64,000 nt of DNA. It comes from Ancylomarina longa (lineage in GTDB: Bacteria; Bacteroidota; Bacteroidia; Bacteroidales; Marinifilaceae). Under the pieces are notes generated by a model. The model saw nothing but the letters and a program-made list of their open reading frames with translations, did not search any database and had not been told where the DNA came from. Location: positions 1-64,000 of the forward strand of contig NZ_RJJX01000015.1 of the NCBI RefSeq assembly GCF_003996985.1, read 5' to 3'. Shown piece by piece: positions 29,101 through 37,752 of the stretch. Position numbers and translations under genes: made by a program. Numbering within the stretch: the stretch's first letter is position 1; each line of letters starts with the position of its first letter.

Positions 29101-29121
29101 ATAGTAAAAAAACCAATTTTA

Positions 29122-29147
29122 AAACCAGTCTGTTGGCTGGTTTTTTT
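29122..29147 (+). terminator. Terminator of the DHODH-like gene
   Basis: AAACCAG pairs with CTGGTTT around TCTGTTGG, ending in a U-run; 22 bases after the stop. Confidence 0.88.
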
Positions 29148-29284
29148 ATTTAATTATTGTCTGATTTTGTTGAGGGATTATGCCTGCAAACGTTTGAAAA
29201 AGAAATATCTACGATGAAGTTTATTTTATTACTAAAAGCTTCCGAAATGAGCAATTAATATTTTTAAATTAAAAAAAAGAAAGC

Positions 29285-29292
29285 TACTTTTG
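29285..29292 (+). promoter_or_regulatory. Candidate -7 box for ppdK
   Basis: TACTTTTG matches TAnnTTTG. The leader to the ppdK ATG would be about 135 bases. No -33 TTG at 19-21 bases. Confidence 0.4.
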
Positions 29293-29431
29293 TGTGCGTG
29301 AAATTACATGACAAAAATCATATGTAATTCCTTTATTTATATTGTTTTAAATAATTTGAAACTAATAATATAATTGTTGTTAAAGGTCATTTTGAATTGA
29401 TTTTTAACTTTAAAACTAAAAAGCGATAATT

Positions 29432-32152
29432 ATGAGTACTAAGTACGTTTATACTTTTGGTGACGGTAAGGCCGAAGGTAAAGCAGACATGAAAAACCTG
29501 CTTGGTGGAAAAGGCGCTAACCTTGCAGAAATGAACCTAATTGGTGTTCCTGTGCCTGCAGGTTTCACTATCACTACTGAAGTTTGTACTGAATACAACA
29601 AGCAGGGAAGAGATGCTGTTGTAGCAATGATTAAAGATAATGTTGAAGCATCTATCGTAAAAACCGAAGAGGCAATGAATGCTAAATTTGGTGCTAATGG
29701 CGATGCATTTCCATTATTAATTTCTGTTCGTTCTGGTGCTCGCGTTTCTATGCCAGGCATGATGGATACCGTTCTTAACCTTGGTATGAACGATGAAACT
29801 GTAAAAATCATTGCTGAAAAATCAGGTGCTGAAAAATTTGCTTACGATTCCTATCGTCGTTTTATTCAGATGTATGGTGGTGTTGTAATGGGAGTTGAGG
29901 CTGAAAATGGAAAACACGATCCATTTGAGTTGGTTTTAGATAAAGTTAAGAGCGATAATAATTACGCTTCTGATGCAGAAATGACTGTTGCTGATTTAAA
30001 AACTGTTGTGGCAGAATTTAAAAAAGTAGTTAAAGAAAATGCTGGTCAGGATTTCCCAACAAACCCTTGGGATCAACTTTGGGGAGCTATTTGTGCTGTA
30101 TTCGATTCTTGGAATACTGAAAGAGCTATTCTTTATCGTCGTATGGAACAAATTCCTGATGAGTGGGGAACTGCTGTGAATGTTCAGGCAATGGTTTATG
30201 GTAATATGGGCGAAACTTCTGCTACTGGAGTTTGCTTCTCTCGTGATGCTGCTACTGGTGAAGATCTTTTCAATGGCGAGTATTTGATTAATGCTCAAGG
30301 TGAAGACGTTGTTTCCGGTGTTCGTACTCCTCAGGAAATTACTTTGATTGGTTCAAAACGTTGGGCAGAGAGAAATGGTACTTCTGAAGAGGTTCGTGCT
30401 AAAGATTTTCCATCTTTGGAAGAAGCAATGCCTGAACTATACAATGAATTGAATGCTGTTCAAGAAAAATTAGAAAACCATTATCATGATATGCAGGATA
30501 TGGAGTTTACTATTCAAGATGGTAAGCTTTGGATGTTGCAGACTCGTAACGGTAAACGTACCGGTGCTGCTATGGTGAAAATGGCTGTAGATATGTTGGC
30601 AGAAGGTTTGATTGATGAGAAAACTGCTGTTCTTCGCCTTGAACCAAATAAATTGGATGAGTTACTTCACCCAGTATTTGAAAAATCAGCTATTGCTTCT
30701 GCAAAAGTACTTTCTAAAGGATTGCCAGCATCTCCAGGTGCTGCAACTGGTAAAATTGTATTCTCAGCTGAAGATGCTGAAGAATGGTCTGATAGAGGTG
30801 AGAAAGTAATCTTGGTTCGTCGTGAGACTTCTCCTGAAGACTTGAAAGGTATGTATGCTGCTGAAGGTATTCTTACTGAACGTGGTGGTATGACTTCTCA
30901 CGCGGCTGTAGTTGCTCGTGGTATGGGAAAATGTTGTGTTTCTTCTGCTGCTGGTATTTCTGTTACTCCATCTGCTCTTAAAATAAATGGTGTGGCATTC
31001 AAAGAAGGTGATTTTATCTCCTTAAATGGTACTACAGGTGAAGTTTACGAAGGTAAAGTTGCTACAATTACTCCAACTTTAGATGGTGACTTTGGTAAGA
31101 TCATGGATCTTGCAGAGAATAATACCCGTATGTATGTAAGAACAAATGCTGATACTCCTGCTGATGCTAAAACTGCACGTGAATTCGGAGCTAAAGGTAT
31201 TGGTCTTTGCCGTACAGAGCACATGTTCTTCGAAGGAGAAAGAATTTGGGCTATCCGCGAAATGATATTAGCTGAAGATCTTGAAGGTCGTAAAGCTGCT
31301 CTTGATAAATTACTTCCTATTCAAAGACAAGACTTCTCTGGGATTTTAGAAGCTATGGACGGTTTAGGTGTAACTATTCGTTTATTAGATCCTCCATTGC
31401 ATGAGTTTACACCAAATGATGCTGCCTCTCAAGCTGAAATGGCTGAGAAATTAGGTGTTGATGTTGAAGTTGTGAAGGCTAAAGTAGAATCTTTACATGA
31501 ATTCAACCCAATGTTGGGACACAGAGGTTGTCGTTTAGGTAACACTTATCCAGAAATCACAGAAATGCAGGCTCGTGCTATCATTGAAGCTGCTTGTGAT
31601 TTGAAAGCTAAAGGATTGGATCCAAAACCAGAAATAATGGTTCCATTGATCGGTACTGTGAAAGAGCTTAAAATGCAGGAAGGTATCATTAGAGAAACTG
31701 CTGCTAAAGTATTCGAAGAAAAAGGTGTGAAGGTTGATTATATGGTAGGTACAATGATCGAGATTCCTCGTGCTGCTGTAACTGCTGATGAAATTGCTGA
31801 AGTTGCTGAATTCTTCTCCTTTGGTACAAATGACTTGACTCAAATGGGATTCGGTTATTCTCGTGATGATGCAGGTAAATTTTTGCCAATCTATATCCGT
31901 AAAGGTATCTTGAAAAATGACCCTTTCCAGGTTCTTGATCAGGATGGTATCGGACAATTGGTTCGTATGGGTTGTGAAAAAGGAAAATCAACTCGTCCAA
32001 ACATCAAATTAGGTATTTGTGGTGAGCACGGTGGTGAGCCATCTTCAGTTGAGTTCTGTAACTCAGTTGGTATGGATTACGTTTCTTGTTCTCCATTCCG
32101 TGTACCTATTGCACGTTTGGCTGCTGCTCAAGCAAACTTGAAGCAAAATTAA
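29432..32152 (+). CDS. ppdK: Pyruvate, phosphate dikinase
   Basis: A 906-residue PPDK of full length, interconverting pyruvate, ATP and Pi with phosphoenolpyruvate, AMP and PPi. The N-terminal ATP-grasp part has LLGGKGANLAEM and ISVRSGARVSMPGMMDTVLN. The central swivelling domain has the phospho-His in GGMTSHAAVVARGMGK. The C-terminal PEP/pyruvate barrel has GIGLCRTEHMFFE, EFFSFGTNDLTQM and the catalytic Cys in GICGEHGGEPSSVEFCNS. With PFOR it suggests a PPi-linked glycolytic or gluconeogenic step. Codon choice is that of a highly expressed gene. It ends with a strong terminator. Confidence 0.98.
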   Translation: MSTKYVYTFGDGKAEGKADMKNLLGGKGANLAEMNLIGVPVPAGFTITTEVCTEYNKQGRDAVVAMIKDNVEASIVKTEEAMNAKFGANGDAFPLLISVRSGARVSMPGMMDTVLNLGMNDETVKIIAEKSGAEKFAYDSYRRFIQMYGGVVMGVEAENGKHDPFELVLDKVKSDNNYASDAEMTVADLKTVVAEFKKVVKENAGQDFPTNPWDQLWGAICAVFDSWNTERAILYRRMEQIPDEWGTAVNVQAMVYGNMGETSATGVCFSRDAATGEDLFNGEYLINAQGEDVVSGVRTPQEITLIGSKRWAERNGTSEEVRAKDFPSLEEAMPELYNELNAVQEKLENHYHDMQDMEFTIQDGKLWMLQTRNGKRTGAAMVKMAVDMLAEGLIDEKTAVLRLEPNKLDELLHPVFEKSAIASAKVLSKGLPASPGAATGKIVFSAEDAEEWSDRGEKVILVRRETSPEDLKGMYAAEGILTERGGMTSHAAVVARGMGKCCVSSAAGISVTPSALKINGVAFKEGDFISLNGTTGEVYEGKVATITPTLDGDFGKIMDLAENNTRMYVRTNADTPADAKTAREFGAKGIGLCRTEHMFFEGERIWAIREMILAEDLEGRKAALDKLLPIQRQDFSGILEAMDGLGVTIRLLDPPLHEFTPNDAASQAEMAEKLGVDVEVVKAKVESLHEFNPMLGHRGCRLGNTYPEITEMQARAIIEAACDLKAKGLDPKPEIMVPLIGTVKELKMQEGIIRETAAKVFEEKGVKVDYMVGTMIEIPRAAVTADEIAEVAEFFSFGTNDLTQMGFGYSRDDAGKFLPIYIRKGILKNDPFQVLDQDGIGQLVRMGCEKGKSTRPNIKLGICGEHGGEPSSVEFCNSVGMDYVSCSPFRVPIARLAAAQANLKQN

Positions 32153-32174
32153 GAGATTAATTTCTCCATCAATA

Positions 32175-32202
32175 AAAGGCTGTCTCCTTGGAGACAGCCT
32201 TT
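32175..32202. terminator. Strong bidirectional terminator after ppdK
   Basis: AAAGGCTGTCTC pairs with GAGACAGCCTTT across a 4-base loop. It separates ppdK from the convergent beta-propeller gene. Confidence 0.92.
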
Positions 32203-32246
32203 CTTGTTTCTTATACCTACCAGGATTAGTATTTAAATATTCAATT

Positions 32247-33521
32247 TTAATTTTCAGGAATTGTTATAGCACTTAGAAGTTGAATGTTATTTATGTCAGA
32301 GTAATCGTACTGATATAAACCATCAGAAGATACTACAACTAGTATTGACTCTAATGGGATTACATCATAAGGATTAATATCCGTAAAAGTACTTAGGAGA
32401 TTAGAACCAATTTGTAAGGGATCCGTTTTATTGTAAATTTTCAAACCTGTTCCATCGCACACAAATAATAAGTCTCCATCAACACCTAAGCCATAGGGGT
32501 TTTGCATTTGGTATGATTTTATGAGTGTTGGAGTAGTAATATCGCTTAAGTCTACAACATCTAACTGGCTGGTGTTTTGACCACAGAAATTGCCAGCTCG
32601 CAGAGTAATGTATGCAGTATTATTGTCTACTACAACAGGATCACAACTACGAAAATGAGGGTATTGTGAAATGAATTGAGGAGATAATGGATTAGTGATG
32701 TCGTAAATGTACATTCCGCTCTGCGCACCAAAAAATAAGTTTTGCTTGTAAGCAAAAATGGTTTCAATATCCCAATTTACACTAATGTTTCCTTGCTTTG
32801 TAATGTGTTTCAAATCCGAAATATCGTATATATCCAAAGCATTCGATGAGTTTAGTGTATAAAGAGTATTCGCATAGATCATGAATCTTGCCATCGAGCC
32901 TGCTTTTCCGGTTGAGCTACTAATAGCTTTTCCTGAGGCAGAATTTTCGGAGTTGGAAAATACAAGATCATCCAAGTATGGATAGTAATGTGGTTCTTCG
33001 TAATCTTCACTTATGCGTTTTACATTCCATCCAACTACAACTCCTTTTTCCGGATCAATTGAACCTAACCTATAATTATTTCCCGTAGGAGGTAAACTGT
33101 AATAAAAGACATTATTGAATTGTTTGATTTCTTTTAATGTATTTATATCGCTAATATTTATTGCAAGCAAATCAGAATAAGAATCGGCATACAGAATATC
33201 GTCCTGAACAGCCATGTCAATATTACCGGGAATTGTTATAAAAGCTGTCTGCTCAGGATTTGAAGGATCAGAATTATCGAATACATGAATTCCCTGATAT
33301 TTTTCATTCACTAGAATATAGTCTTTGTAGAAATATATTTTTCCTGTTTCCTGCATAGGTTTCGGAGCTTCTGATTTCACAGCATTCTTAAAGTCAGCCT
33401 TACTCATGTAGATTGGTTCGTTGATGGTATATTCATGCTTAATTTGGTCATCGCAGGCATAAGTAAGAAAAGCATAGATACTTATAATTAATGTTTTAAA
33501 AAGAATATTTGAAGTTTTCAT
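32247..33521 (-). CDS. LVIVD-repeat beta-propeller lipoprotein
   Basis: A 424-residue predicted lipoprotein: hydrophobic signal segment then YAC-DD (Cys at about residue 23). The rest is made of repeated blades of the LVIVD kind, for example GIHVFDNSDPSNPEQTAFI, ALDIYDISDLKHITKQGNI, GMYIYDITNPLSPQFISQYP and LDVVDLSDITTPTLIKSYQ. Such proteins are surface or periplasmic propellers of unknown ligand, frequent in Bacteroidota. It is monocistronic and divergent from the next envelope gene. Confidence 0.85.
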   Translation of the reverse strand: MKTSNILFKTLIISIYAFLTYACDDQIKHEYTINEPIYMSKADFKNAVKSEAPKPMQETGKIYFYKDYILVNEKYQGIHVFDNSDPSNPEQTAFITIPGNIDMAVQDDILYADSYSDLLAINISDINTLKEIKQFNNVFYYSLPPTGNNYRLGSIDPEKGVVVGWNVKRISEDYEEPHYYPYLDDLVFSNSENSASGKAISSSTGKAGSMARFMIYANTLYTLNSSNALDIYDISDLKHITKQGNISVNWDIETIFAYKQNLFFGAQSGMYIYDITNPLSPQFISQYPHFRSCDPVVVDNNTAYITLRAGNFCGQNTSQLDVVDLSDITTPTLIKSYQMQNPYGLGVDGDLLFVCDGTGLKIYNKTDPLQIGSNLLSTFTDINPYDVIPLESILVVVSSDGLYQYDYSDINNIQLLSAITIPEN

Positions 33522-33673
33522 AAAATGAAATTTAAAGTGAATTTGTCTTTTGAATTCTATTTATAGATGCAGAATTAACTTTATGGTTGCGTTTCATTCA
33601 TCGCGTTTTAATTTAGTGCGGTACGCAACCATTCTAAGATGTTAACATCATAAGGAAAACTAATATTCATACT

Positions 33674-34438
33674 ATGAAGACTTTTCACTTTCCGATAAAA
33701 TCATTACTCATTATGGGTTTTTTAATAATGGGCTCTGTTTTTACATCAGCACAAAAGCATTTGGATGTAGTAAAATTGAAGAATGGAAATGTGTTGAAGG
33801 GTTATATCATTAGGCAGATTCCTGGTAAATTCCTTGAATTGAGAACGCTTGATAAAAATTATTGGAAATTCGATATGAATGATATTGCCGAGATTAGCTC
33901 TGCTATGAAGAGAATTCCAAAAATTGCATCAGATAGTATCCCTAAATTGGATAAGGGACTGTTTTATGAATTACAATTAGGAGTGTTGGTGGGAAATAAG
34001 AGTAATTCAAGTAGTGCTCCATTTAGTTTATTGGCTTCTGCTAATTATTTATTTAATGATAAAATATCCATTGGTGGAGGTATTGGTTATGAATCATTTG
34101 AACAAACTCAAATGCCTGTTTTTGGAAGTCTGCAATATCATACCAGAATAAAAGGAATGTCTTCTTACATTTTTTGCCATACAGGATATTCTTTTTCAAT
34201 AGATAATAGAGATCAGATCTATTATTCAAATGATAATTTAGACTCGAAAGGTGGTTGGTTGTTGAATCCGGGAGTAGGATTTATTATTGGGAATAGATCT
34301 ACTCCAATGATGACACTCAGTATTGGTTATCGCTTTCAAAAAATAAAGCATAAATGGGAGAATACCTATACGCAGGATACAGAATATCTCAAAGAAAAAT
34401 TTAATCGCTTGAGTATTCATTTGGGAATTATTTTTTAA
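33674..34438 (+). CDS. Predicted outer-membrane or exported protein
   Basis: A 254-residue protein with an N-terminal signal peptide (IKSLLIMGFLIMGSVFTSAQ). After it comes a short domain DVVKLKNGNVLKGYIIRQIP, KFLELRTLDKNYWKFDMNDI, frequent in Bacteroidota exported proteins. From about 95 on it has alternating strands with aromatic ends (ISIGGGIGYESFEQTQ, MMTLSIGYRFQKIKHKW, RLSIHLGIIF), like a small 8-stranded barrel. The function is unknown. It is not obviously co-transcribed with ruvX, which starts 176 bases later with its own promoter box. Confidence 0.75.
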   Translation: MKTFHFPIKSLLIMGFLIMGSVFTSAQKHLDVVKLKNGNVLKGYIIRQIPGKFLELRTLDKNYWKFDMNDIAEISSAMKRIPKIASDSIPKLDKGLFYELQLGVLVGNKSNSSSAPFSLLASANYLFNDKISIGGGIGYESFEQTQMPVFGSLQYHTRIKGMSSYIFCHTGYSFSIDNRDQIYYSNDNLDSKGGWLLNPGVGFIIGNRSTPMMTLSIGYRFQKIKHKWENTYTQDTEYLKEKFNRLSIHLGIIF

Positions 34439-34577
34439 TCTATCTACAATTTAATATAATTATGAGATTCAACAAACTTCTCTTTTAAAGGTCTGATAAT
34501 TTAATATTTTGGACATATTAATATGCCTTTACCTACTCCTTCTTGAGGCATATTCGACAAAATCTAACTAGAATTTA

Positions 34578-34585
34578 TATCTTTG
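34578..34585 (+). promoter_or_regulatory. Candidate -7 box for ruvX-def
   Basis: TATCTTTG matches TAnnTTTG and stands 29 bases before the TTG start codon of ruvX. The -33 element is weak (TTCGAC). Confidence 0.45.
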
Positions 34586-34613
34586 CAATTCAAAATCAAT
34601 ATAAATAAGAATA

Positions 34614-35036
34614 TTGGCACGAATTGTAGCAATTGATTACGGTAGGAAAAGGGTTGGACTTGCAGTTACCGACCCTCAGCAGATTATTGCGAATGGTTTA
34701 GATACCGTTGCAGCAAAGGATGTTCTCGATTATTTGGAGAAATATATGCAGACCGAAAAGGTAGAGTGTATTGTGGTTGGATATCCCAAACAAATGAATA
34801 ACGAGGATAGCGAATCGATGAAATATCTTAGACCATTTTTAGGTCAATTAAAAAAGAAATTTCCTGATATTCCTATCGAGATGGTTGATGAACGATTCAC
34901 TTCAAAAATTGCTTTTCAAACAATGATTGATGGCGGGTTAAAGAAGAAACAACGTCAGAATAAAGCAATGATTGATAAAGTGAGTGCCACAATTATTTTG
35001 CAATCCTATATGGAAACCAGAAGAAATTTATTGTAG
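34614..35036 (+). CDS. ruvX: Putative pre-16S rRNA nuclease / Holliday junction resolvase-like YqgF
   Basis: A 140-residue RNase H-fold protein. ARIVAIDYGRKRVGLAVTDP carries the first catalytic Asp (residue 8), VECIVVGYPKQMNNEDS is the second strand, and MVDERFTSKIAFQTM contains the conserved Asp-Glu-Arg-Thr group. The start codon is TTG at 34614: no ATG lies in frame nearby and the family begins exactly there. The related YqgF processes 16S rRNA ends. It lies 37 bases upstream of def, probably co-transcribed. Confidence 0.93.
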   Translation: MARIVAIDYGRKRVGLAVTDPQQIIANGLDTVAAKDVLDYLEKYMQTEKVECIVVGYPKQMNNEDSESMKYLRPFLGQLKKKFPDIPIEMVDERFTSKIAFQTMIDGGLKKKQRQNKAMIDKVSATIILQSYMETRRNLL

Positions 35037-35073
35037 GATTTTGAAAACCAAATAGTAAAACGAGAAATAGAAA

Positions 35074-35628
35074 ATGATATTACCGATTACCATTTACGGC
35101 CATCCTGTATTAAGAAAGGTTGCCAAAGATATTGATAAAGATTATCCTGAATTGGAGAAGTTTAAGGAAGATATGTGGCAGACTATGTATTTTTCTGATG
35201 GTGTAGGACTTGCAGCACCTCAAGTGGGAAAATCTATTAGAATGTTTGTGATAGATTGTTCAAACTTTGCGGATGAGGAGCCTGAATTGGAAGGCTTCAA
35301 AAAAATGTTTGTGAATGCAAAGATTACTGAAAGAACGGGAGAGGAGTGGTCGATGTCTGAAGGATGCCTTAGTATTCCTGGCTTGAATGAAGACATTACT
35401 CGTCCAGAACATATTAAAATTGAATATTACGATGAGAATTGGGAATTTCATGAGGATGAATATTCCGGATTTGCTGCTCGGGTAATTCAACATGAGTATG
35501 ATCATCTGGAAGGAATCCTATTTACTGATCATTGTGCTCCCATTAAAAAGCGATTACTGAAAGGTAAACTTACCGCTATATCGAAAGGTAATTTTAAAGC
35601 GAAATATAGATTTACACTAGCAAAATAA
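35074..35628 (+). CDS. def: Peptide deformylase
   Basis: A 184-residue metalloenzyme that removes the N-formyl group from new proteins. All three motifs are intact: GVGLAAPQVG, EGCLSIPG (metal-binding Cys) and QHEYDHLEGILF (two His ligands and catalytic Glu). It starts MILPITIYGHPVLRKVAKDI, as expected. It forms a pair with ruvX, and a terminator follows. Confidence 0.98.
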   Translation: MILPITIYGHPVLRKVAKDIDKDYPELEKFKEDMWQTMYFSDGVGLAAPQVGKSIRMFVIDCSNFADEEPELEGFKKMFVNAKITERTGEEWSMSEGCLSIPGLNEDITRPEHIKIEYYDENWEFHEDEYSGFAARVIQHEYDHLEGILFTDHCAPIKKRLLKGKLTAISKGNFKAKYRFTLAK

Positions 35629-35633
35629 AAGTT

Positions 35634-35662
35634 AAACCCTGCCAATTTGGTAGGGTTTTTTT
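35634..35662 (+). terminator. Terminator of ruvX-def
   Basis: AAACCCT-CCAA pairs with TTGG-AGGGTTT (one internal mismatch), then a U-run; 6 bases past the def stop. Confidence 0.85.
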
Positions 35663-35714
35663 CTTGCTAGACGGTTGATATTAACAGGGAATTATTACGA
35701 ACTGTATAGGTGTG

Positions 35715-36536
35715 CATTAAGAGCCATAAAATGAAGTCGGGTTAATGCAGTAGAAACTATATTGGCGTGGAAACGTTTGGGAAAGGATTGATATAGGAAG
35801 CTTAAGTTGCATTCCGGAAATAAGGGGAAGCAATGCATTTGCGTGGCTTTCCTTTTTTGGAAAATGTATTTACGCTTCTGCTTTCATTACCCACAAATTG
35901 GAATAAAGCAGATTGTATTGGTAATTGTATTGTTTGCACTTGGAATAAGCCTGCTGATAAAAGAAAATCTGTAACAGATATAAAAAGTATAATAACAGTG
36001 TATCTGATAACGATAACGGAATAAAAAAGTGGAATAACAGGAAAAAATAAAATAACGACAGACAAAAAAAATTAATAACAGATAAGAAAAGTTCTATGAC
36101 AGACAGATGAAATTGTATAACGGAGCAGTAAAAATCTATAACGGTGAGGAAATATTCTATAACAGACCTGTGCCGAGTCTTATTCCAATCTGGATCTTGT
36201 TGTTGCGTTCCATTTTATTTTTAAAGCCTATCCTTCGTTTTTTATTTCCTGATAGAATGAAGCATGCTTCTTTATTGAGAAGTTAATATCGACCTAAACG
36301 ATTCTGTTTATTTGTGTTTTTTGTTGCAAACAAGATGTTTATGGCTAATTTCTATGCAATTAAGACCCGTTTTTGTTGTGATATTTGTAGTTCATGATCA
36401 AGTCTGGTTCCGAGGATTTTTGGTTGAGATCTGGCTTAGGTATTAGGCTACAAGCTCATTTCTATGAGTAATGTTTCTTAAGAGCTAAAAAATGAAGCGG
36501 GTTTGGGCGAAGCGTTAATATAGTTGGACAATATTG
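35715..36536 (-). repeat. Dispersed repeat element, copy A (gene-free)
   Basis: About 820 bases without a supported gene. Nearly the whole stretch matches, inverted, 60738-61550: shared blocks include GGAAGCTTAAGTTGCATTCC, the 21-bp array, ATTTCCTGATAGAATGA and TTGCAAACAAGATGTTTAT. Each end holds a version of one motif (on this strand AATGAAGTCGGGTT at 35730; AATGAAGCGGGTTTGGGCGA at 36491), so the unit looks bounded by direct repeats. No transposase gene or clear terminal inverted repeat is seen. The nature of the element is unknown. Confidence 0.85.
35970..36178. repeat. Degenerate 21-bp minisatellite inside element copy A
   Basis: Ten units in which ACAG/ACGG recurs at 35974, 35995, 36016, 36037, then (after about a one-base shift) on to 36158, spacing 21. 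The approximate consensus is TATAACAGAYANNAAAANTTC. On the minus strand a heptapeptide frame (SVVILFF, PVIPLFY, SVIVIRY) stays open but has no supported start. The inverted copy is at 61064-61273. Confidence 0.9.
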
Positions 36537-36608
36537 ATTTAATATAAACAAAACCCTTATTTCTCCGTAACAAGACACATTGTATCGACCACTAATTAAA
36601 ATCTAAAT

Positions 36609-37631
36609 ATGATGAAAAAACTAATATTGCTATTTTTTGTACTTGTCCCGTTTTTAGGGAAATCTCAAGATATTGAACAATTTCTTTTGGCAGGCACTCA
36701 GGATGCCTCAAAACTTACAGAACAATATGTGAATCCTGTTGCCAAGGGGTTTATGTACGGATTGAATAATGGATGGTATTCCACAGCTAGAACCCATAAG
36801 AAATTAGGCTTCGATATTACTTTAGTTGCTAACCTGGCAAAAGTTCCAAGTAAAGATGAGGCCTTTTTGTTTGTACAAAGCGATTACTCGAATATAAGTT
36901 TGGTGAATGGTTCAAGTGAGATCCAAACCTTGATGGGAGGAAATAATAATACCACACTTGCTGCTAGAATTCAAACCGATGGGGGTGATTATAAATTAAC
37001 AGAATTTTCCATGCCCGATGGAATTGGAAATGATTTACCTATGAATGCAGTTCCAAGTGCTACACTGCAAGTAGGAATTGGGATTCCTGGCATTGATGCA
37101 GATTTAAAAGTGAGATATCTTCCAAAAGTTAAAACATCTGATTTGGATGTAGGTATGTTTGGTATTGGTCTTCAGAAAAGTTTCTCTAAATTATTAAAGA
37201 TTGATAAAACACCTGTTGATGTTTCAGCATTGGTAGCCTATACAAAATTGACTTCGGAATATGATATTCAGAATAAATCAGGTTTAAATGGTAGTGCTCA
37301 ATTAATGGAATTTACTACTAATGCATATACCATTCAGGCTATTGCTTCGGTAAATCTGAAAGTAATTGAATTTTATGGTGCAGTAGGAATGAATACTGCC
37401 AAAATGGATGTGGATATTAAAGGTAAATACGATTTGGAATATACCTTAGAAGGAACTGGAATGACAGTTTCTGAACAAGTTACAGATCCTGTATCTGTCA
37501 ATTTTAAAGCTAATGGTATTAGAGCCACTATTGGAACAAGGTTAAATTTGGGATTTTTCAAAATATTTGGTGATTATACAATGCAAGAATACAATACCAT
37601 CACAGGAGGGATTGCCTTTAGTTTTAGATAA
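36609..37631 (+). CDS. DUF6588-like exported protein, probable outer-membrane barrel
   Basis: A 340-residue protein with a signal peptide (KKLILLFFVLVPFLGKSQ) followed by DIEQFLLAGTQDASKLTEQY, then NPVAKGFMYGLNNGWYSTA. The remainder consists of alternating hydrophobic strands with turns, ending IFGDYTMQEYNTITGGIAFSF with a terminal Phe-Arg, resembling an outer-membrane beta barrel. I recognise the layout of the DUF6588 family; no function is known. It is monocistronic with its own terminator. Confidence 0.75.
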   Translation: MMKKLILLFFVLVPFLGKSQDIEQFLLAGTQDASKLTEQYVNPVAKGFMYGLNNGWYSTARTHKKLGFDITLVANLAKVPSKDEAFLFVQSDYSNISLVNGSSEIQTLMGGNNNTTLAARIQTDGGDYKLTEFSMPDGIGNDLPMNAVPSATLQVGIGIPGIDADLKVRYLPKVKTSDLDVGMFGIGLQKSFSKLLKIDKTPVDVSALVAYTKLTSEYDIQNKSGLNGSAQLMEFTTNAYTIQAIASVNLKVIEFYGAVGMNTAKMDVDIKGKYDLEYTLEGTGMTVSEQVTDPVSVNFKANGIRATIGTRLNLGFFKIFGDYTMQEYNTITGGIAFSFR

Positions 37632-37673
37632 TCTTCAGAAAACCGGAACCTGGTTTCCTATTCAAAAAGATAT

Positions 37674-37708
37674 AAGTCCTTGTTTTTTAGCAAGGACTTT
37701 TGTTTTTT
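37674..37708 (+). terminator. Terminator of the DUF6588-like gene
   Basis: AAGTCCTTG pairs with CAAGGACTT around TTTTTTAG, followed by TTGTTTTTT. Confidence 0.88.
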
Positions 37709-37752
37709 CCGCTTAAATGTCTAAATTGAGTTAACGATAAATTCTATTATTA

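Noticed and set aside
35802-36065. 87-codon minus-strand hydrophobic heptad frame in repeat element A
   Set aside because: The frame results from the 21-bp periodicity; no supported start, and in copy B the downstream part ends differently. Kept only as a property of the repeat.
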